Origin: Rhabdornis inornatus
Lineage: Eukaryota > Chordata > Aves > Passeriformes > Rhabdornithidae
Direction of reading: 5' to 3'
NCBI GenBank assembly: GCA_013397075.1
Contig: VWZS01003673.1
Coordinates: 62,779-126,778, forward strand
DNA length: 64,000 bases
The notes beneath the pieces are model-generated. The model did no database searches and was not told the DNA's origin. It saw only the letters and a program-made list of their open reading frames with translations. The translations under genes were made by a program, and so were the position numbers. Shown piece by piece: positions 25,013-38,900 of the stretch (position 1 is the first letter of the stretch; each line of letters opens with the position of its first letter).

Positions 25013-26570
25013 TTTTGCACCTGTATTCTCCTGAAATCCTTCCTCTTCAGCTTTTGGGGCACTGTTACTTTTGGCCATTCTCACTGCACTTCTCTGTTGC
25101 CCTCATGAGGAGTGAAGCAATTGCTGCTCTTTGCAGTGTCTCAGCAGATCAGAGCCAGGAACCCAACTGAATGACATGGGAGACTGTGCAACACTTTAGA
25201 ACTATAAAATAACTGGGAGTCACCAGGACTTGGCTACAGAAACTGGGGGGAGACTTGATGCAGCATCAGGGCCGAGCATCCCTCTTGGCTGGGAATTGTG
25301 ACACTGCCCAAAACAGTTCTGTAGTCGAGGTCTGGTGGTTACGTAGCACCAGGCTGACTTTGGAGAACTGGGCTGCCCAAAGACCAGGGTTTCTTTGAAG
25401 ACAGTATCTCTCCTTTACAGGTGAGGCTGGTTTAATGAGTGTTCATTTTGAATCCCAAGAGGATGATGTGTTAGATACTCAGAGTTAGTAAGGTCTTTCA
25501 GTTAGGAAGATTTTTTTTCCCCCCTTCATACTACTTTCCCTGATGGTTAAATTAGGATGCAACTCTTTGCCTAAGCCCTGAGAATGAGCAAACCCAGGAA
25601 CCTGTGGTGTCTCTGCCTCTTGGGGACAGGAAGACACAGAACTATTTTAATGGCATTAACAGCACCTTATAATTAAGTGGAGAGCAGTACAGTCTACAGC
25701 ACTGTCATGTGCAGCAGAGGGAGAACCCTATTTATACGCCAGCAGGCTATTCTGGGAGTGCTAACACTGGGAGTGAGCAGCTGTGAGAAAAACAGAGAAT
25801 AAGTGCTAGCACACTCTGAAATGGAAATCACAGCACAGAGCCATATGTGTTGACTAAGTAGTCCTGCCAGCGCCCTCGTTTCAGTGCTCTGAAGTGATAG
25901 CTTCCAACTTGCTTGACGAATTTTCACAAAATTGCTATTCCAAGCAGCAGTCTCCAGAAATGCAGCCATTCCATTTATACAGCACATGGGATAACACGAG
26001 TCTGCAAACTTCAGTCTAACACTGCTGGAAGACCAGGCAAGAACTGAAATATTTGCCTTCCTCATTGCAGAGCTCATTATCCCATGTACGTATCATCCTC
26101 TGGGAATGCAGTTTCCTGATCCTGAGGTTCTCCTGTGAGCCCCATGCAGATGGATTCCCGTGTGCAGGACTCACGCATTCCAATGTTTACCTTCACCTCT
26201 TAAAGCTTTAAAACAAATATGACAACAGAATATGAATTCCCTTGGCAAGGCTGCTTTTCTACGTGGTTTGGTTATTTATTTGCCACCATGACACCGGTTA
26301 CTCTCAGTAGTTCCCTTTCAATTTTGTTCTCTTTTGTTTCTCCCTTTCAATTTTGTTTTAAAGATTTGAGAAGATCCTGTGAGGCTGTGTTTGTGCAATG
26401 AGAGTAGCTCATGCCAGCTGTGGCACCTGTATGCAGCAAAGGTCAAGCCAAAACATGTGATCGTGGGGACCTGGGGTGAATATCCTAAAATTTGTGAAAA
26501 GCCAGTCTATTAAAAGCAGTCAGGTCTCTGTTATAGCCTCATCTCCCAAATGCCTCTGCACTTAACATTG

Positions 26571-29500
26571 TAAAGCGTTGAAAATCCAGTGGTTCTTGAA
26601 TTCTCTGTCTCCATCCCAGGTGTCAAACCCTTCACAGGTGTTAAGCCCCTCTCAGCATGGCAGCTCCAGGCACCAGCATGGAGTCACTCACTGCAGTCCT
26701 CGATGTAAGTGCAGCCATGTGTCCATCCCAGCATGGCCTTCCAGACCCAGAGGTCTGTGCCACAGCTGTGGCCCCACTTCTCTTCCCTCCTTCCTCCCAG
26801 CTGCAAATCGTGGTGGAATTCCTCCTCAGATCAGGCATTGCTCCCAGGACATCTAAGTGCTCTGTCTTCGCTGTATGTGTGTTGTTCTGCTGGCACACCT
26901 GGTTTTGTCCCAAAAATGCCACCATGTTTTCTGGTATTTCCCATGAGGGAAATACACTGCTCCCTGCCCAAAAAAGCCTGGGATCATATGGACATTCTCA
27001 CTTTGTGCATGCTCAAGACCTGGACCTAGGCCAGGCGGTGTTTGATAGCTTCAGTGTTCCCCACCTGAAATCTTCTTTAATGTTCATTTTCTACCTCAGG
27101 TTTGTGTACTTGTGCATAACAGCAACCTGTGCATCTAATATCAGAGGTTTTCCAAGTAATTATTCTAATTAACCCTGGCAATTTTGCAGTTTATTAGCTT
27201 CTCAGAAAATGTATGCATTTTTCTTATGGGAAATACCAGGTAGATGGCAGAGGAACTCACTCTACCAATTTATTCTTCTGGATTATTTGAAAGAAAGAAA
27301 AAAGCAATTTGTGGTTTGGTTGCAGAATAAGGTGTGAGTCAAAAACAGAATCTCAGAATCTCAGCAAATATGAGACTTATATAGAGAAATCCAGCTCTGC
27401 ATGCCTCACTGAAAATCTTGAGGATGCAAGTACACAGTAAAATATGTAACAAATCTGAGGATCCAACAGTGCTGTGAGCAACCCAAGCGTTTTCCAATTC
27501 TGCAATCACTGTAGGCATCCAACTCCCACTGGCTGTCGAGGTTGTGTCTTACTATGACTCTTTAAAGGTCATGCTTAAAGATTAAACACAAGAGGTTTCT
27601 TACTGGTGTTGATGAACAGGAATAATTTGCTGTCATGGTGCAACAGCAGCTGTGCATGAGAAGATTGTCAGTGGGAAGGTGCCCTGGATTAAGTTAAACA
27701 CAGGTTTCAGGGCCACATTTTGTGGGACTCTGCAGCTTCTGCTTTCATCTTATTTGACTTTTTATTTGAGATTGTCCTCTTACAGCTGTAAGCTCAGAGA
27801 TGGTGGAAGCCCAAGGTGAAAAGGAGGGCACTGACACCAGCTCCTGACCAAAATTCCTCTCGTGACTCAGATTCCTCTCACCTCACCCGCGGGCCAAGGG
27901 TGCTGATGCGAGGGCAATGGGTCCCATGAAGGATCACAGTTCAGAGAACAGAATTTTAGGCACATGCACACAGTTGTGTGGTTAATCATGAATGAGTGGA
28001 GTGTGCTTTGGAAATGTTGCCTAATGTAATTACTCGCTTCTGAGCTGCAAATTCCTCGGGGAAATTACTGTTGTATGAATGTACGTGTTGAACCATACAG
28101 CCATTGTATATCATGTTGTTTTCAGGCAAAAAATAGGTCAGTCAGTAATTTGATCTAAGTTCCTCTTATGGGTCATCAAATTAGTCAGAACTATATTTGC
28201 TGTACTTTAAAGTGTAGTTATTTTGGAGCCCGTGGGATTTAAGTGTTCTGAGTAAAGGGAACAAGCTCCATAACTTTTTTATTGACAACAGTTAAATGTC
28301 CTTTCCTAACACCTTTAAACACAGTAATGCTTTTGCATGCCTAAAATCCAAGAAATCTAAGTAGTCATTAGTTTTTCTAAACATCCATCATTTAAAAAAT
28401 GGCTACTTAAAAGAGTTGTGAGCTAAGTACAAAAATGGCTTCAAATAGAATAACTGAGGCCAGGAGTGATGTTTGGAAGCATCATTCTTCAAAAACTGTT
28501 TTCATGTCAGGGGAAGTGAAATAGCTGAGAGAACTTTTGGTAATAATGCTTGAAAATACAGTGTGTGTGAAGAAAAGAGACAGTGCAACAACAACAAAAA
28601 AATTTAAACATAATATACATATGTATCAAGTGGTTTTTGATCTGCTTCATTGCAAGATTTATTGAGAGTTGTCCTATTTCATATTAAGACTTTTTGACAT
28701 TGTTTTTGCCACGTGGGTTTAAGTACAGACACCTGGGAAGGTTCCAGAAGTTCATAAGTGCAGAGCCTTATGTCCCTTAACCATCTCACACATGGTTATA
28801 TCTACAGTTTCTCATGCATTGCAAACTGTAATGTGCTGGGGGTCTTTCACAGCCTCAAGGACCACCTGTAAAAATACCTAATGAGCATTACTGGGCCTAA
28901 TGAGCCCATTAGCCAGCTTTACCTGGACCCTCCAACCACCTCATGGCCTGGGGCCAGTTCAGTTCTGCTCCTTTCCTGAGTTTCTGCAGGGCTGTGCTCT
29001 CCTGTTGTCCCTCCTGGGTGGCTCCTGGCTCATCCTTGGCTGTGCTCTCGACCATCAATGGGTACCATTGCCAGTTCTCTGTGTTCAGCATTGCAGGTCT
29101 CTGCTTCTTGCTGAGGTCCTGGGATGGTGGGATGTGACCTTCTCCTGCTTCATCCCTGCTCTGAGTGGATGCAGGTCAGTAACTATTTTTATACCTTGCA
29201 CCTGAAAAACTTTAAGGTAATACTGTCTGTTCTAATTTCCAACCCATATTGTTTTATGTTCATTCTTGTTTATCGTAACTTGTCTGTTCTGCAATATTTT
29301 GCTATTATTTGCTGCCTCCTTTGCTGACATGAAAATTTTCATCCAGTTGTGATGGACATGAAATAGGTTAGCTCTGAAACCATCTGAAAGACCTTAAATT
29401 GACAGGCTTAATTCATTTTAATTAAACCTTATTTGATTTTTTGCAGCCCTAAAATTGCAGACTTCAAAACTATGTTCTATGTTTATCTTCAGTTTTAAAA

Positions 29501-32500
29501 AATATTGTAATTTAACTTGAATTCCAGGTTTTATTTTGCTTCTCATTAAGCTGGAAAATGTTATTGTGTGCCTGTAATTGGGAGTCTTTGATCTCAAGAC
29601 GGTCACAAGCCACATGAGGGTAAATAGTCTTTCATGCAAAGCATTCCTGTTTGCACTTGACAGAAAACAAACAAAAAAAACCTGACCAAAAAAAAAAAAA
29701 AGCCTCAAAACAATCACCTTTTTCTTAATAGAAGGCAGCCACAGAATAAAGGAGGAGTTGCCAGAAGCTCTCGGCAGGACCAAGCAAACCTTTGCAGCCT
29801 ACACAACTTCTTTGACTGAATGCTTAGGTAGATGGTTTTGCAGGCTTGAAATGTGTCCACACAATCTTCTGCAGACCTGGGCTTGTTCAGGGCTCCAGGA
29901 TGGAGCCAGCTCTGGAATGAAATTGCTGTGTCCTGTTGGATGTGGTACTTGCTGGAGATGCAAATCCCTGTCTCAAGGCCCGCCTGATGAATTGAAATTC
30001 CCCTTTTGCACGGTTTTCTCTTGGTGGGTTTGTGAGATAGAGGAAAGCTTTCTTTGGGGGAAAATCAATCAGCTCTATGGAGATCTGGTGAAAGAAGCCT
30101 CCTGACAAAAGATGTAGGTCTGCCTCATGGTGTGCCCCCATGTCTTGTGGGGCTGCTGTGTCTGAGCACTTTCAAGCCACGCAGGGTGTGTGTTTCCCAG
30201 CTGTCTATGAACTGGAGATAAATTTTTTGTGTACATCAGCCTTATAGCTACTTAGTGACCCGTGAAACGATGTGTGTGGTAGGTCTTGTTGGTATTGTTA
30301 GGGAATGGGGTGTCCCAAGGGCTGATGGGGCTGATGGTTGGAGGGGAGAGGAGCACACCCAAAAACTGGTGTAGGATGAGCTCACTGCAAAAGCTCAAGG
30401 CCTGTGCAGAAAATGTAGCTGCTAACAAAGTGTGATTGCATATGAACCCCAATGTTTCAAGGGCATGTTTTCCCCCCTCCTTTGTGGTTCATCATAGGCT
30501 TGGCAAAAGCCAGACCTCCCAGCTGAAGGCTATTTTCCAATCTAACTTCTGGAATCTCCTCCAAGGCCTGAGAGCCCTAGGGCAATTCACATTAAAGGTC
30601 ACTAAGTTTTTGTTCAATAGAAATGTATCTTTATGTGACTGCTGAAGTAGGGGAAAAAAAGCAGAACAAAATTGCTCCAAATCTCTGATTCTTACATCCA
30701 GTGTTTATCCATCTTGTTCGTGTGTGACAAGTGGTTTGGTTTCTTGAACCAAAGGACTCCTTTGTAAGTGAAACTGTTTCCATAAGAGCTAACGATCCTT
30801 TTGTATTTTTGGTTGTGATTTTTTTTTTTCAAGTAAGGAAAAATTGATTGAATTTCTCACATTACCTATATACTCTTTGTGGCACTGATAGAACATTACT
30901 GAGCTATTAAAACTTGTGTGACCAGAGCCCAGGCAGGGCCTGGCTGGCACTGACTTCAGTGGCAGCAGCAGCACAGGCAGCCCTGTTGCTCTACCCTTGT
31001 CTGATTGGGAATTTTGGCCAGTGCAGGGCATGAGGTGGAAGAAAAGCACTGATGCTACTGAGGAACAGTGTGTGCAGGGGCAATGAGCATGCTGAGAATT
31101 GCTGAATCTGATATTGCCCCAAAAAGGAGATAATCATCAAGCTACAGCCTCAATTCACATATGAAAAGTGGGTTTAGCTTTGGTGGTGGAATGGTCAGAA
31201 CGATTTATCCTGCAGCAGGTAAATAGTGTTTGTGCTCTTGCCTCTCTTAACACAAAGGGATGCAGAAATGCTCCCACTGCTAAAGGCTGGGTAAATTATT
31301 ATGCTGGATGATGAGGAGGTTTGTATACTCCAATTCCAGTGGTAAGTCCCTGGGAAAGTCAGTTTAGCTTAATCTTAGACCTATTTATTTCCACCACACT
31401 TGGACTGAATATCTTTCAGGGACACTAAAGAATATTTGTGTTCTGTAAAATGGCACAAGTAATGGACTTTCTGAAGGTATAATACATTGGTTTGAGGCTT
31501 TCAGTGGCTCACATGCTTTATGACAGTCTTCTACATAAAACATTCATAAAACAAAATCTGTTGTAATTCATTTCCCACATCTTCCCAATAGCGTGAAACC
31601 ACAGTCATCCAAAATGCAAAATATTTCTTATGGCATGCACAATTCCCACTTTGTCCTGTGACTTAGATCTCCATTCTTTCTAACCATAATAACTATCTGT
31701 CACTCTGAATTATTTCTTGTTAATGATGCATTTGTTTCTTTGATTAAAGGCTTTAATGTCAATATATGTTACAGTCACTGTTTATCTCAGACTTCCTAAT
31801 CACCACAACAGCCACCACAATGTCTGGTCAAGTAAATCCCATTCTGACCTTTTTTTTCCCTTGAGGGAATGAAATTTCAATAAAATTGTTCATTTTAAAT
31901 GTTGGACTATATTAATGTGGCTTATCATTCTCCCTAGCATAAAATAGTTTCTAGCAGTCCTCAGATAAACAGTTTGGCATCTCTTCTTCCTTCAGCCTAA
32001 AGCAGAGTTTTCAACACCAGTTTGTTCTTCATAATGTCACTGGACATGAGGCTAAAGGCAGGGAAGTTGGGCATTTGTGGTGTAGCGTGCAAGTCTCCCA
32101 AAGCAAAGATTCTGCAGCTCGAAAGCAGCTCTCCTGTTCATTTTATGGTCTCCCTGCACCTCCCAAATTCAGATCTGCTCTGACACTGCAGGGCTGACCC
32201 TCTGAAAAATGTCACAGTTATCTGCTTTTACACTCGAGATTGTCTAGAGGGAAAAACAGCACTGCATAAAATCTCCAGCTATCCAGCAATGTGTGTACGT
32301 GATCTGCATCTTCTATTCTTGCACAGAACTATGGAGGCCATCAAGGGGAATTCTTTTTCATGTTAAGCAGAGGGGAAGGAGGTTGGTGGCACTTCTGAGT
32401 TCCTTGGTGAGCTCTTGCAGCAATGTCTCCATATTCAGCATGGGGGATAATCTGGGAGTCAGTAGCTTTATAAGTGGGACCAAGACAGAAAGAATGGGTG

Positions 32501-34459
32501 GATTTTTAGACATGTCTGAAGCTAATTTAACCTGAAACTTGCTTGGGTATTTGTAGCAGCCTGTCCATCAGTCTGTAACACTTACCAAAGGTGACAGATC
32601 AACATCTGGGATACCGGTGGTGATATCCCGAATTTTTGTGGTTAAATTGCTTTTAGTGCTTGACTTGCTACTGTAAAAGTAACTTAGGTCAAAGTGAAAT
32701 ACAGTAGTGGCTACTGAGATCTACTTTCTTATGTAACATGGAAAAAAATTACCTTCCACAATCCACTTAGGAAATCTGCTTTAAATGTATTTGTTCCTAC
32801 GTTAGCTGCATACTCCAGCATAGAACTGCTGATAACAGATGGAAAAAGCCAGGGCATGTTAAATTGTTACCATTTTGCCTATAGGTCTGCTCAATCAAGA
32901 TGTAAGCATAAAAAGAAAGGTAAATAGGCCCCATGTTCCTAACAGCAGAGTGTCTAGACCTCAAGTTCCTACCAGAACTGGCCAGCATTCACTAAATAAT
33001 CCATAATTCAGAAATCAAACTATTTGTGCATTTAATAGATAGCAAAGCAGTCAGTAATTTGCTTCTTGCTACTTTTTATTTGCTCTGTATAGGATTTGTC
33101 TTTACAAGAGTGGGCTTGCAAGGCTTATTTCCCACTCTCATAGTTATCAGGGGATAGTGTGGCAGGTATGAAAGGGTATAACTGTGCATGCCCCTGCTCA
33201 GAGGGGCCAGAGACTTCTCTCTGCCAGAGAGGCAAGAGTATCTCTAGCTGTCATTTCCAGGAAGCAAGCTCTTCTCTCTGTGCTGTTTTCCACAACACAA
33301 GCATGTGAGTCAGTTATTCAGTGAGCATTTATCTCTAAATATTAATATGAGAGGTATTTACTGTAAGTCTATTTTCCCATATCTGCTTTTTAATATTTTA
33401 CTTTTTCATGAAAGTATTGTGCAGGAAAAAGCCTCTGCACATTTCTGTCCTCTCTCCTCAGCACTTGCCACCTCTAAAGTCCTGCCCTCTACAGATTCCA
33501 TCCTGACTGCAGTTATCTGCACTACAGCCCCTCACTGCTTCCCTGCCATGGTCTTTTTTTATTCTTATGATAACCTTCACTTAATTTCAGCTGGTCTGGG
33601 TTAGATACCATTGGTGGAAATTGAACTTTTTAAAAAAATTACAAAATTGTTGCTCTCTCTTTGGCAAAAGCTCAGGTAAATCATGTCAGTTTTCCTCTGT
33701 CTCCAGTTCAAATAATTCATCCTTCATTTACCATCCTTGCCCAATAAAATACTTCAGGGGCTTGAGTTTTCCTGGATGTCTTCTCCCTAAAAGCCACACA
33801 GAGGACTATGAGCCTGTGGATCACCCACACAGTTTGGAACACCATTTGTAAATGGCATCTCCAGGGAGATGCTAGGAGCAATCTGCTTTCCTGGGGTCAT
33901 TCAGAGGTGTTCTCCCAGCTCTTTCCCAAAATTCTGCTGTGTGTACCCTTCTTTGGACCAGACTTTGGGGTCACAGTGATCATGTTTTATGTCTGCTCAG
34001 CTCCAGGAGAAGCAATACTGCAGTGCTTTCCATCTGTACCCCTTTGTGTCTCCTCTTCCTTTACCCCTCTGGAAAGGGACCCAGCCCATGCACTGAAGAG
34101 CTGTTCTGCTTCCTTGCTCCCTGTCATACTGGGATGAGTCCTAGTTCCCATTGGCATCTATGTGATACTACTCCCTGCAATGGTTACTGCTCCTCCCATG
34201 TGGGTGGTGAAAAAACCCCAAAAAATACATATGGTAGGTAAGGGAAGGGTTAAATCCCCTTGGCCTCTATCCAGCCAGTGCTCTTTTATTGCTCAGCTCA
34301 TTTGCCAGGATCAGTGTGTCTAAATTCTGAATAAGCTTTCCAGAGACATCTCCATCTCTGGACCCAGTTTAGGTATGAGAACCCTTGCTGAGCACTGTCT
34401 TCTACATGGTAATCAGTCCCCATGATAACATTCTTCAACTGATACAAATGAGATCTTGA
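26571..34459. other. Non-coding sequence, no gene seen
   Basis: Open frames of 90-171 codons occur at 26578-27172 and 28900-29205 in GC-richer patches but lack domains or paired splice sites. An A-rich low-complexity stretch is at 29660-29702. The segment at about 33130-33300 has an LTR-like feel (see findings) but is not called. The remainder is unique AT-rich sequence. Confidence 0.55.
29660..29702. repeat. A-rich low-complexity tract
   Basis: A-rich stretch with short C interruptions ending in a run of 14 A. It may be a degraded poly-A tail of a retroposed sequence, but no source element is recognisable beside it. Confidence 0.7.
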
Positions 34460-34695
34460 TTTTTGTTTTGTGGTGGATATGTGTTTTGGCTGGTTGGTTA
34501 TTTGATTTGGTTGTTTTGGTTTGAGTTTCTTTTGTGGTTTTATTTGGTTGGTTTATGTTTGGGTTTGGGGGTATTTGGGGCATTGGGTTTGTTTGTTTGT
34601 TTGTTTGTTGGTTTTTTTGTTTTTTTGGGATTTTGGGGGGGGTTGGTTGGGTTTTTTTGTTTGTTTTTTGTTTGTTTTTTTTTTTTAGTTTGGTT
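34460..34695 (+). repeat. T/G-rich low-complexity tract with G-quadruplex motif
   Basis: About 230 bp composed almost wholly of T and G on the plus strand, including TTTG tandem units near 34588-34606 and T runs up to 34686. The four G runs at 34561-34563, 34567-34571, 34577-34580 and 34585-34587 have loops of 3, 5 and 4 bases and satisfy the usual G3+ with 1-7 base loop pattern. A second G-rich cluster follows at about 34628-34651. The 90-codon frame through it (34463-34735) is an artefact rich in Phe, Leu, Gly and Val. Confidence 0.85.
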
Positions 34696-35915
34696 TAGAG
34701 CTTTTTATTACACCTTAAATATTGATATTTATTGATTATAAGTAGATGAGTTCTTTGAAATTAGAACAGACCTAACAACAACTTTGTGTTCATTGTTAGA
34801 GTTGCCCTCTTACTATACGGATGCTGTGGTCCATGCTCACCAGAGCTCTACAAGTCTGGGTAAATTCTGCTTGAATCTGTTCTTCTCACACTAAACATGA
34901 ATGTTTCATGCACAGTCAGCAAGGCTGGTGTTGCATCAGAAATTGAAGCCCTTTGTGACTATACCATATGCACAAACTGTATATATACACTGACCAAAAA
35001 ACACGAGACCCACTACTGTAATTTTGTTACAATCAGTAACAATCTTTCTTGCTGTTCTAGAAAGCAAATGCAGGACATTAAGATGGAAACACTATTACAG
35101 CTTTCATTTTTTCTTCTCTCTCCAAGTCTTTGTTACCCACCATCAAATTTTTTAATAACTGAGTGGTAGGAGAAGTTTCTACTTTTTTTACAGTTCTGTA
35201 ATAGAAGTCAGTTATTAATTTGTATGTATTTGTTGATCTTACAGGAATTGACGTGTTCATATTTCACAATTATCAGGACTTCTGTGGTGATGGTCAGGTC
35301 ATTGGCCAATTGTCCAAGTTCCCTTTGGTGTTGGTTTCCAGCTATGAATTCCAAGGACATTGGATTCACATTTCAGGTTCAGTTCTAAATTCTTGTCTGG
35401 TATTTTGCAGAAGTTCAAGACTGGATTAAAAAGTTTCTATGGTCGCTAATAACTGAGCTCTTTGAAGGTAATGGCACTCATTGCCCAAAATATCACTTTC
35501 ACAGGAATCCAAGATGGAATCTGCATTCCTGAGATTTCTGAAAGATCTTATAAAAGCTGCCTTGTTTGCCTAGCTTGGGAAAGATTTGCTGATAATTTCA
35601 TTCACTTTGCTGAAGCTTCACAGCTTACAGCTTCTCTTTCCCTGCAGAAGTTTTGGTAGCATTGCAGAACAAAACCTTGCACAAACCAATTGCTGTTGTG
35701 CACAAATCAATTCCAAGGCAACCAGTTACTTTGTCAACATCAGTAAATCTTCCCTGGGTTTACCTTCCAACACTTTTTGGATATACTGCAAGATATATTA
35801 TTATTGAACCTATTGCTAGGAGTTCCTAAACCCTAAATTATCTGATGGGAAAGAGGCTGCCAAAACTCCATCCCCAAAGGTCCTACTAGCTGTAGGACCG
35901 TGTGTTCCCAAAAGA

Positions 35916-35944
35916 TGTGTACATGACACAGTCATGTGTACACA
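35916..35944. repeat. Short imperfect inverted repeat (hairpin)
   Basis: Left arm TGTGTACATGAC (35916-35927) and right arm GTCATGTGTACACA (35931-35944) are reverse complements apart from a 2-base insertion in the right arm. The loop is 3 bases. It could form a cruciform or an RNA hairpin if transcribed. No function can be assigned. Confidence 0.8.
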
Positions 35945-38900
35945 CAGGGTCTCAGGGGTGAACAGACAAACACTCATTGCTCATGCACGAGGGGATATCT
36001 CCTCCAAAATGTGGTGCACGCTGAATAAAGAAAAGCTCCTGTTTTTATACTATATTTTACATACATATTCATTGATTTTCCCAGAATAAACACACGTATG
36101 ACAATAATTTCCCTGACATTATTAACATATTTTCCTTCCTCCTTACACATGCGTTCTTCTCTCTTGGGGGTCTCTTTGGTGGTCCCTGGTGGTTGACCCC
36201 AAAGTGATGCCTGACTGCCCAGTGAACTGGTGAAAGTTGGCACAACTGGGCTGGTTGCTTTCCAGTCCTTCTTCCTACAGAATGGGCACTGTGCAGTTCC
36301 ATAGGCCAGTGGCTTTTGAAGAAAAAGCATTGTGTTACCTCACCAGGTGCAGACAATTTTTCACCTGGCAACAGTCTCTCCAGCCTTAGGTCTGGATGTC
36401 CTGAACCTGCTGTTTGTGTCTCAGAAGCACAGCTGTGTGCACTCTGGCTCCTGGCCCACTTACCTTCCTCTCTGGCTGTCTGGCCTGATGCTCACCAGGG
36501 ATCCCACACTGACAAATGCACCCTTGCTTGCTGCAGTTGCAGGTACACCCATGGTGAAGATGTGATGAAGTGATGCCAGACAAGATGCCAGCCCTGCTGG
36601 CCCCCTTTTGCCCCTCTTATCCCTCTATTATATCAAGCATCTTTTTCTACAAAACATCTTGTATCCGCCCTTCTTCCATGTTCTTCTGTTAAGCATCGTT
36701 TTATAAATCCCGAGCAATCCTGGAATGCTCTTCCCCTCTGTCCCACAATGGGTCTCATGCTTCCAGAGGTGGTGTCCCACTCCTGCCTGGTGCAGGGTGT
36801 CCTCCCGGCCACTGGGGCTGAGGCTGCCTTGAAGCAGCCCTGAGAGAGCCCAGGGCTGCGGCTTCTCTTTCTGTTATCAGGCTGCTGAGGTTTCCTCTGT
36901 GCTCCTTTTGTGTTCATGGAAATGAGCCTTTCATGACACAGCCTAAAACCTAGCACAGTTTCAAGGCTTCGTTAATTTGCATCTCCTCGGAGCCACAGCA
37001 TTGTGCAGTAGCTTCATAACAATTAGTGTGTTCTTCATGACAACAGTATCTGAATTCACCCTAACTATTGTTTTTCTGTTGTAAACCAATTTTAAATTAT
37101 TTGAGAAAGTGTTTCGTCAACTGGACGCTTGCAAGCTCAAAGCAGAGGGATTTGTCTGCAGTACTGCAAACTCTGTGGCATCATGTAGTCTTAGTCTTGG
37201 TTTGCTGTTATAAGTGATTTTCTGTGGATAACAAAAAAAAAAAGGTAAAATACGTAAATGGGTAAATGTTGGTTTTTGTCTGTTAAAATTTTGGATGATG
37301 AATCTTCCCTTCCTGGCTGAACTGCTGCACCTTGCTCTTACACACATAATTAACAAACATAACAGCAAAGTTTGGCAGTAATTAGGTAAGTAATGACACA
37401 GTTGTTCAGTAAGGGTTGCAATGAAAGCCAAACTAGATACTTTACTTGCTTTCACAGCCTGCTTCCCAACTTTGTGGAGAAGAAGCCTGAAGGCAAAGTT
37501 TCCCATCAACTGAGAATGGCATCAGCCATCTGGTAGAAGCACAGTCCCTTTACTGGCAAAACCAGGGATTTTTCTGTCCATCTTCATTGCTGGAACACTG
37601 TACCACCCCTCTGCATATGGCATATTTTACTAGCCCAGCATTTAATGAGTCCTTTAGATAATTTTTAAGATATTTGTTTTTCTTTCAGCAAAATATCTAT
37701 TCTGGCTTGCAGTATAGCACTGTTATCCTGTGTAGAGCTGGGTGACTTCTTGAAAATTTCTCTCTTGTTCTTCATCAGGGTCGTTGCTGTCCTGTTATTC
37801 CAAAACAATGGCATCAAACAGATGTGGGTCATTTACATATGCTGCAGAGCATCAATACCATTTCTGATGGTATTGATCTGTGACATTTTGTCCTCTACAG
37901 ATTTTGGCAATGAACTGTGGTCAACTGAGATCAGATCTGAGCTTGTAAGTGGAGAATACTCCCTCAATTTATGTCCTTAGGTGGCACCAGACTGGCACCA
38001 GGACTTTCTGAAGAGATGTGATTCATGGCTCTCCCATCATTGTTAAGAAAGGCATTGACTTGCTTGTTCTTCAGAGCTTCACAGCTATTGCTTACGCTTC
38101 AAGTTTGCAATGAGTTTGTACACTATTCTGAAATAACTGGCTTTGCTGAGATCCAAAAAGTGCTAGCACATATGCAAGCCAAACCCATATTGTGACTTTT
38201 TTTTTTTATTTCAGTGACCATCTGAGAAAAGCAGTTCTACCTAATCATATCAGTAAATCTCTCTGCCTTTTTGTTTTTTTTTTACTTTAGAGTATGCTAC
38301 CAGGGACTAAGTGCAAGAAATTGTCCTACTTGCTGTGTGAAAGAGGACAATTATTTTTGTGTTCCCTGGTTTATACCTTTCAAAACTTTTAGCAGTAGGC
38401 ATGTGAAGTATGATTGAGGCTTTTTCCTTCTTAGCGAAAGAAAAGAAGTTTAAAATCAAAATGCAGAACAACTGGAGTGGACAGTATCTCAAGAAAAAAT
38501 TCTATACAATCTGATTTCCCACAATAAATGTCTTTGATCTAATAATGATTAGGCATGTCCTGCAGTGTCCTTTCTTTAAAGCCTGAGGAACACTCTTGTT
38601 TGTGCTGCATTTTTGAATAATTTCAGTTGTCTAGGCTCAGGTTTGAAAAGCTTACAAAAAATGCTTTCTTGATGGGCTAAGTAGGACTTCAGTTGGCATT
38701 AGTCAGCTCAATACATTTGAAAAATCTCTCTTTTCATTTAAGATTTTTTTACAACACTGCTCAGTTTCTGATAATCCAAGACCAGTGGTACAGAATATAC
38801 AGGAAATAAATAATGATAAATTCTGCAAGGGCACTTGAATTTGATACAGAAAAGATCTTTTGATACTATGGGATGGGTTGGCACACTGTAGGCTGCAGAC

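Larger units (their letters stand above)
22591..26570. other. AT-rich non-coding sequence with possible regulatory motifs
   Basis: Very AT-rich, especially at 23640-24400 and 24540-24680, with many homeodomain-like TAATTA cores. It holds the RFX-like palindrome at 23955-23968, a weak CTCF-like string at 24515-24528, the GAT/AAT microsatellite at 24973-25012, and a 29-bp-period duplication of CCCTTTCAATTTTGTT at 26313 and 26342. A 127-codon minus frame (25694-26077) has no domain. The character suggests conserved non-coding DNA, but conservation cannot be judged from one sequence. Confidence 0.5.

Noticed and set aside
26657..27172. 171-codon plus frame
   Set aside because: No domain, and overlapping frames on both strands in a GC-richer patch. 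No paired splice sites that would make it an exon.
27345..27365. Repeated GAATCTCA, suspected CR1 tail repeat
   Set aside because: The unit differs from the CR1 tail octamer and no CR1 3' UTR follows it.
28900..29205. GC-rich patch with a 101-codon frame, suspected transposon
   Set aside because: No terminal repeats, known family wording or domain.
34463..34735. Hydrophobic 90-codon frame resembling a membrane protein
   Set aside because: It is a translation of the T/G-only tract; Phe, Leu, Gly, Val and Trp follow from the base composition.
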